Part shown: positions 59,965 to 64,000 of the stretch, in pieces
How the letters are laid out: every line of letters begins with the position of its first letter
Position numbering within the stretch: the stretch's first letter is position 1
NCBI RefSeq assembly: GCF_030287445.1
Contig: NZ_JASVWB010000002.1
Span: forward strand, 5,518,001 to 5,582,000
Length of the DNA: 64,000 nt
Origin: Streptomyces sp. ALI-76-A
Lineage (GTDB): Bacteria; Actinomycetota; Actinomycetes; Streptomycetales; Streptomycetaceae
Direction of reading: 5' to 3'
Translations under genes and position numbers: made by a program
The notes under the pieces: generated by a model
The model's database searches: none
The model's input: the letters and a program-made list of their open reading frames with translations, nothing else
What the model was told of the DNA's origin: nothing

Positions 59965-60633
59965 TCAGTCGCGTCGCAGCGGTGTGTCCAGGCACAGGCC
60001 GATGACCGGCACGCACAGGTCCGGCCGGTGGGTCGGGGCCGGTGGCTGGGGTGCCGGCGCGGTCGCGGGCCGGCTCGGTGCGGCGGGTTGCCCCGGGTGC
60101 GGGGCGGTGCGTTCCGGCGTCCGGGGCGCGGTGGTGGACGTCGGAGCGCCGGACGGGTCCGGGACGGCCGTGGCGCCGGGCGCGGGTCCCGGCGGTGCCG
60201 CGGTCGTGGACGGAGCCGGAGCCGCAGCGTGGGACGCGCCCGGCAGCGAGGCCGCGCCCGCACCGCCCAGCGGTGATGTCGCCGACGGGCTGACCTTCGC
60301 GACCGCCTCCGTGATCGCGGCGGCGCGGGTCGCCCGGCCGGTGTCCGGGCCGGTGGTGGGGGCGGTGTCCGGGGCGTCCGGACGGGGTCCGGCCTTCGCG
60401 GTGCCGAGACCGCCGACGCCGGGGTCGGACGTGAGCCGTACGAGACTCAGCACTCCCGCGGCCAGGGCGAGGCCTCCCGCGGTGAGCAGCAGCCTGTGGG
60501 GGCGGGGCCTGCGGTGACGGCCGCGCGGGGTCCGGAGCCGGGTTGCGGGGCCGGTGTCGTCGTACGGCTCGGGAGGGGGCGTCGCGGCCCGCGTGGTGGC
60601 TCTCCCCGGCTTCGCCGGCGTGTCCGTCGTCAT
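59965..60633 (-). CDS. Membrane-anchored Pro/Ala/Thr-rich secreted protein
   Basis: The product is 222 residues. A basic cytoplasmic head (about 1-48, rich in Arg/Pro) is followed by one helix (RLLLTAGGLALAAGVLSLV) and a long low-complexity outside region of Pro, Ala, Thr and Ser. A conserved-looking tail, DLCVPVIGLCLDTPLRRD, has two cysteines that could pair. GGGAGGG lies before the ATG. I do not recognise the family; the Cys tail hints at a small folded tip on a stalk. It converges on cya. Confidence 0.65.
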   Translation of the reverse strand: MTTDTPAKPGRATTRAATPPPEPYDDTGPATRLRTPRGRHRRPRPHRLLLTAGGLALAAGVLSLVRLTSDPGVGGLGTAKAGPRPDAPDTAPTTGPDTGRATRAAAITEAVAKVSPSATSPLGGAGAASLPGASHAAAPAPSTTAAPPGPAPGATAVPDPSGAPTSTTAPRTPERTAPHPGQPAAPSRPATAPAPQPPAPTHRPDLCVPVIGLCLDTPLRRD

Positions 60634-61048
60634 CGCGATCCCTCCCCAGGCGCGCGCCCCCGTCATACGCGCGCGGCGCACGCACGGTATGTGCTGGCGT
60701 GGGCGACGCGGTGGGGGTTGGCAGGGATGTTCACTCGAACGGGGTGACGGGCGCGGACGCGGGAACCGGTGGCCGGGGCTTCGTCGACGTTGTTCCGCGT
60801 TCCGCGTGCGCCGGGACGCGCCGGGCACCATCGCCGCGCACGCGGCGAAGCCCAGGCCGGCCCGGGCGCCAGGACGTGGGTCGGGCCGTCCTCCTCACGC
60901 GCCCCTCGAAGGGGCCGTGCCCACCGGCACCCCGGCCTCCGCGTCCACCGCGCGGAACCGCGGCCCGCGCGCCCTTTCCCTTGGGGGGACCGGCTGCGAT
61001 GATCGGAGCGATTGTTAACCGTCGTTAACGGATGGCCGGGAGGGTGTC
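60634..61048. other. Divergent spacer before the enoyl-CoA hydratase gene (415 bp)
   Basis: The region is GC-rich and lacks a supported gene. Its one clear element is the GTTAAC-N4-GTTAAC repeat at 61014-61029. Confidence 0.5.
61014..61029 (+). promoter_or_regulatory. GTTAAC-N4-GTTAAC inverted repeat before the enoyl-CoA hydratase gene
   Basis: Two GTTAAC palindromes separated by CGTC lie 19 bp before the ATG of the hydratase gene. Such AT-rich symmetric sequence is rare in this genome and fits a TetR-type operator overlapping the transcript start. Confidence 0.5.
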
Positions 61049-61849
61049 ATGAGCGAGGAGCGGTTCGGGGAGTTCGTGTCCGTGCGGCGGCACGAGCAGG
61101 GGTATGTCGCGGAGCTGGCCCTGGACCGGCCCAAGGCCATGAACGCCGTCTCGACCGAGATGGCCCGGTCCCTCGCGGCGGCCTGTGCCGCGCTGGGTGA
61201 GGACCGGGACGTCCGCGTGGTCGTGCTGACCTCGACCCATGAGCGGGCCTTCTGTGTGGGGGCCGACCTGAAGGAGCGCAACTCCCTGAGCGACGCCGAA
61301 CTGGTGCGGCAGCGGCCGGTGGCCCGGGGCGCGTACACCGGGGTGCTGGACCTGCCGGTGCCGGCGATCGCGGCCGTGCACGGGTTCGCTCTCGGCGGCG
61401 GCTTCGAACTGGCCCTCGCCTGCGACCTGATCGTGGCGGACCGCACGGCCGTGCTGGGGCTGCCGGAGGTGTCGGTCGGGGTGATCCCGGGCGGCGGCGG
61501 TACGCAGCTGCTGCCGCGCCGGGTCGGGGCGGCCCGGGCGGCCGAGCTGATCTTCACGGCGCGGCGGGTGGAGGCCGCGGAGGCGCGGGAGCTGGGGCTG
61601 GTGGACGTGCTGGTGGAGACCGGCCGGGACCGGGCGGAGGCGCTGGCCGCGGCCGGCCGGATCGCGGCGAACTCCCCGGTGGGCCTGCGGGCGGCGAAGC
61701 GGGCGCTGCGGCTCGGGCACGGTCTGGATCTGCGGGCCGGGCTGGAGGTCGAGGACGCCGCGTGGCGGTCGGTGGCGTTCTCGGGGGACCGGGCGGAGGG
61801 CGTGGCGGCCTTCAACGAGAAGCGCAAGCCGCAGTGGCCGGGCGAGTGA
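61049..61849 (+). CDS. Enoyl-CoA hydratase/isomerase family protein
   Basis: The product is 266 residues of the crotonase fold. ERAFCVGADLKERNSL and IAAVHGFALGGGFELALACD build the oxyanion hole and carry the first glutamate; LPEVSVGVIPGGGGTQLLPR carries the second. Both catalytic glutamates of true hydratases are present. It probably hydrates enoyl-CoA in fatty acid or branched-chain amino acid breakdown. GGGAGGG lies before the ATG. The short inverted repeat upstream suggests its own regulator. G-rich repeats follow the stop. Confidence 0.9.
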   Translation: MSEERFGEFVSVRRHEQGYVAELALDRPKAMNAVSTEMARSLAAACAALGEDRDVRVVVLTSTHERAFCVGADLKERNSLSDAELVRQRPVARGAYTGVLDLPVPAIAAVHGFALGGGFELALACDLIVADRTAVLGLPEVSVGVIPGGGGTQLLPRRVGAARAAELIFTARRVEAAEARELGLVDVLVETGRDRAEALAAAGRIAANSPVGLRAAKRALRLGHGLDLRAGLEVEDAAWRSVAFSGDRAEGVAAFNEKRKPQWPGE

Positions 61850-61855
61850 GGGGAT

Positions 61856-61900
61856 GCTGGGAGCAGGGGAGCAGGGAGCAGGGGAGTAAGGGGCGGGGGC
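61856..61900 (+). repeat. Short GGGAGCA tandem repeat after the enoyl-CoA hydratase gene
   Basis: Four near copies of GGGAGCAGG-type units follow each other directly after the stop. The seven or so G3-G4 runs give the RNA quadruplex potential. Confidence 0.55.
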
Positions 61901-61980
61901 CTCGGACCGGGCCGTCGCCGGAAACACCTGTTCGCCACATCAATGTCCCGTTTGCTGTGGAACCTCCCTAGCCTGGAGTG

Positions 61981-63138
61981 ATGGGTGAGGACAGGCGGCT
62001 CGCGGCCGTGGTCGCTCTGGCGCAGGGCATGGCGGCGGCCCGCAGTTCGCGGGAGGTGTGGCGGGCTGCCGCCGGCGGGGCGTGCCGTGCGCTCGGCGGC
62101 AGCTTCGCGGCGCTGTCGGTGTGGGAGCGCGACCTCGGCCGGCTGCGGGTCCTGGTGAACGTCGGGGAGCGGGCCGAGGACGAGGAGGAGTTCCCGGAGG
62201 ACGAGGCCTACCCGGTGCACCAGTTCGCCGAGATCACCGAGTTCCTGCACGAGCGGTGGGCCGGGGGCGGCGAGCCCGACGCCTGGGTGGAGACCGCGGA
62301 GGGACCGGCCGCCGGGCGCCGGCCCGGCTACGTCCACCAGCGCGTCGCCGCCCTGCGCAGGCGCAGGCGCGGCTGCTGCGTGGTCGCGCCGATCGTGCAG
62401 CACGGGCGGGCCTGGGGCGAGCTGTACGTCGCCCGCCCGGTCGGCGCTCCCGTCTTCGACCGCGGCGACGCCGACTTCGCCACCGTCCTGGCCTCCGTCG
62501 TGGCCGCCGGCATCGCCCAGACCGAGCGACTGGAGGAGGTGCGGCGACTGGCGTTCACCGACGCCCTCACCGGTCTCGCCAACCGCCGCGCCGTCGACTC
62601 CCGCCTGGACGCGGCCGTCGAGCGGCATCGCAGGGAAGGGGTCGTGGTCAGCCTCGTCGTCTGCGATCTCAACGGGCTCAAGCGCGTGAACGACACCCGC
62701 GGGCACGCCGTCGGCGACCGGCTCCTGGAACGCTTCGGGTCGGTCCTGTCCCTGTGCGGTGCCATGCTGCCCGGCACGCTCGCCGCCCGGCTGGGCGGGG
62801 ACGAGTTCTGTCTGCTCGCGGTCGGGCCGCCCGCCGACAAGGTGGTCGAGACGGCCGGTGAACTCTGCCGCCGGGCCGCCGACCTGGAGCTGGGGGAGGG
62901 CGTCGCCTGCGGGGTGGCGTCCACCGAGGACCCCATCGGGCCGGTGGTCTCGGCCCGCCGGCTGTTCCGGCTCGCCGACGCGGCCCAGTACCGGGCCAAG
63001 GCCGAACGCTCCACCCGGCCCGTCGTCGCAGGCCGTGCGGGCCCCGACGACCCGGTCGTACGGCTGGCCGACGAGCCCTCCGCCGGGCCGACCGCCGGGC
63101 CGACCGCCGAGCGCCGCCGGTTCCGGGGACGGCAGTGA
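61981..63138 (+). CDS. Diguanylate cyclase with N-terminal GAF-like domain
   Basis: The product is 385 residues. Residues 10-180 form a GAF-like sensor domain (RSSREVWRAAAGGACRALGG; RRRGCCVVAPIVQHGRAWGE), and 190-350 the GGDEF domain with FTDALTGLANRRAVDSRLD and the active-site motif ARLGGDEFCLL. The catalytic GGDEF is intact, so c-di-GMP synthesis is expected; no RxxD inhibitory site lies in front of it. No membrane helix or EAL domain is present. In Streptomyces c-di-GMP controls development through BldD. ATG at 61981 or GTG at 61978 could start it. Confidence 0.92.
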   Translation: MGEDRRLAAVVALAQGMAAARSSREVWRAAAGGACRALGGSFAALSVWERDLGRLRVLVNVGERAEDEEEFPEDEAYPVHQFAEITEFLHERWAGGGEPDAWVETAEGPAAGRRPGYVHQRVAALRRRRRGCCVVAPIVQHGRAWGELYVARPVGAPVFDRGDADFATVLASVVAAGIAQTERLEEVRRLAFTDALTGLANRRAVDSRLDAAVERHRREGVVVSLVVCDLNGLKRVNDTRGHAVGDRLLERFGSVLSLCGAMLPGTLAARLGGDEFCLLAVGPPADKVVETAGELCRRAADLELGEGVACGVASTEDPIGPVVSARRLFRLADAAQYRAKAERSTRPVVAGRAGPDDPVVRLADEPSAGPTAGPTAERRRFRGRQ

Positions 63139-63190
63139 GGAACCCGACCGGGTGTGACGTACCGGTAAGGGGCGAACCCGCCCCCCACTG

Positions 63191-63219
63191 GTGACATCCT
63201 CGAATTCACTGCGTACGCT
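63191..63219 (+). promoter_or_regulatory. hutH promoter
   Basis: GTGACA (63191-63196), a 17-bp spacer and TACGCT (63214-63219) match the vegetative consensus well. The ATG at 63227 is 7 nt beyond the -10, so the mRNA is probably leaderless. Confidence 0.6.
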
Positions 63220-63226
63220 CCTGAAT

Positions 63227-64000
63227 ATGGATATGCACACTGTGGTGGTGGGGACAGGCGGGGTCACCGCGTCCGACGTTCTCGCCGTGGCGCGCGCGGG
63301 CGCCCGGGTCCAGCTCTCCGACGAGGCGGTCGCGGCCCTCGCCGCCGCTCGCACGATCGTGGACCAGCTCGCGGCCAAGCCCGACCCGGTCTACGGCGTG
63401 AGCACCGGCTTCGGCGCCCTGGCGACCCGGCACATCAGCCCGGAGCTGCGGGCCCAGCTCCAGCGCAACATCGTCCGCTCGCACGCGGCCGGCATGGGGC
63501 CGCGGGTCGAGCGCGAGGTCGTGCGCGCCCTGATGTTCCTGCGGCTGAAGACCCTCTGCTCCGGGCACACCGGCGTCCGCCCCGAGGTCGCGCGGACCAT
63601 GGCCGACGTCCTGAACGCCGGCATCACCCCGGTCGTGCACGAGTACGGCTCCCTCGGCTGCTCCGGCGACCTGGCCCCGCTGTCCCACTGCGCCCTCACG
63701 CTCCTGGGGGAGGGCGACGCCGAGGGCCCGGACGGGACCGTACGCCCCGCCGGCGAGCTCCTCGCCGAGCACGGCATCGCCCCCGTCGAACTGCGCGAGA
63801 AGGAGGGCCTCGCGCTCCTCAACGGCACCGACGGCATGCTCGGCATGCTGGTCATGGCCCTGGCCGACCTGGACACGCTCTACACGTCCGCCGACATCAC
63901 GGCCGCCCTGTCGCTGGAGGCCCTTCTCGGCACCGACAAGGTCCTCGCCCCGGAGCTGCACGCCATCCGCCCGCACCCGGGTCAGGCGGCGGCCGCCGCC
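63227..64000 (+). CDS. hutH: Histidine ammonia-lyase, N-terminal half (cut by window end)
   Basis: About 258 residues are seen and the frame runs off the window. DPVYGVSTGFGALATRHIS is the tyrosine-containing active-site loop; EYGSLGCSGDLAPLSH contains the triad that cyclises to the MIO electrophile, here Cys-Ser-Gly instead of Ala-Ser-Gly, a variant I recall for Streptomyces enzymes; LLNGTDGMLGML follows. It deaminates histidine to urocanate as the first step of histidine use. The start MDMHTVVVGTG at 63227 follows a clear promoter. Confidence 0.93.
   Translation, partial: MDMHTVVVGTGGVTASDVLAVARAGARVQLSDEAVAALAAARTIVDQLAAKPDPVYGVSTGFGALATRHISPELRAQLQRNIVRSHAAGMGPRVEREVVRALMFLRLKTLCSGHTGVRPEVARTMADVLNAGITPVVHEYGSLGCSGDLAPLSHCALTLLGEGDAEGPDGTVRPAGELLAEHGIAPVELREKEGLALLNGTDGMLGMLVMALADLDTLYTSADITAALSLEALLGTDKVLAPELHAIRPHPGQAAAAA

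Noticed and set aside
60661..60680. ATACGCGCGC near the anchored protein gene start
   Set aside because: It lacks the second half CGTAG, and the adjacent gene has no link to nucleosides.

Overview
This window is chromosomal DNA of a Streptomyces species, close in gene content to the well-studied S. coelicolor core. The base composition is very GC-rich, third codon positions are almost always G or C, and GTG starts and start/stop overlaps (ATGA, GTGA, TGATG) are common. Diagnostic genes include afsQ1-afsQ2-afsQ3 with sigQ, the class III adenylate cyclase cya, the accA2 / pccB-accE acyl-CoA carboxylase set and a beginning hutH. The species call is inference from gene content; no rRNA or tRNA lies in the window.

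Region 1 (1-13475) is the end of a cell-wall glycopolymer locus. It has a polysaccharide pyruvyl transferase fragment, a GT-C-like membrane protein, an FAD oxidoreductase with GtrA and a polyprenyl-phosphate GT2, an FkbM methyltransferase, a polysialyltransferase-like enzyme, a second GT2, a DUF6716-type putative glycosyltransferase, a CMP-nonulosonate synthetase fused to a HAD phosphatase, a short NeuB-type synthase and one more putative transferase. Together they point to a sialic-acid-like (probably Kdn) polymer, in line with the teichulosonic acid known from S. coelicolor walls.

Region 2 (13652-24762, with parts at 30967-32130, 41621-42604, 43785-45464 and 46042-46866) is a (deoxy)nucleoside uptake and breakdown system. 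It comprises two BMP lipoproteins, an ABC transporter, cytidine deaminase, thymidine phosphorylase, adenosine deaminase, deoxyribose-phosphate aldolase, two aldehyde dehydrogenases, a phospho-sugar mutase and purine nucleoside phosphorylase. Although scattered over 30 kb, the transcription units share one palindrome, CTACGCGCGTAG or a close variant, at their promoters: six copies, none seen elsewhere in the window. This is the strongest unexplained signal here.

Region 3 (24915-30853) holds an AEC-family transporter, a STAS protein overlapping an ECF sigma factor gene tail to tail, a divergent MFS transporter / LysR regulator pair and an unusual alpha/beta hydrolase. Region 4 (32269-39190) is the afsQ/sigQ signalling locus, flanked by two small secreted proteins. 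It also carries a PspC protein, a VanZ protein, a DUF6281 lipoprotein and a uridine-kinase-like P-loop protein.

Region 5 (42762-50420) has a PH-domain membrane protein, a gamma-glutamylcyclotransferase-like protein, an LpdA-type flavoprotein and a DeoR-family regulator. Region 6 (50987-58537) is acyl-CoA carboxylase biology: the biotinylated alpha subunit, beta subunit PccB, epsilon subunit AccE and the biotin ligase BirA. Maf, the 42-residue MmpB and an SGNH hydrolase lie between them. Region 7 (58762-64000) has adenylate cyclase, a proline-rich anchored protein, an enoyl-CoA hydratase, a GAF-GGDEF diguanylate cyclase and the first part of histidine ammonia-lyase, cut by the window edge.
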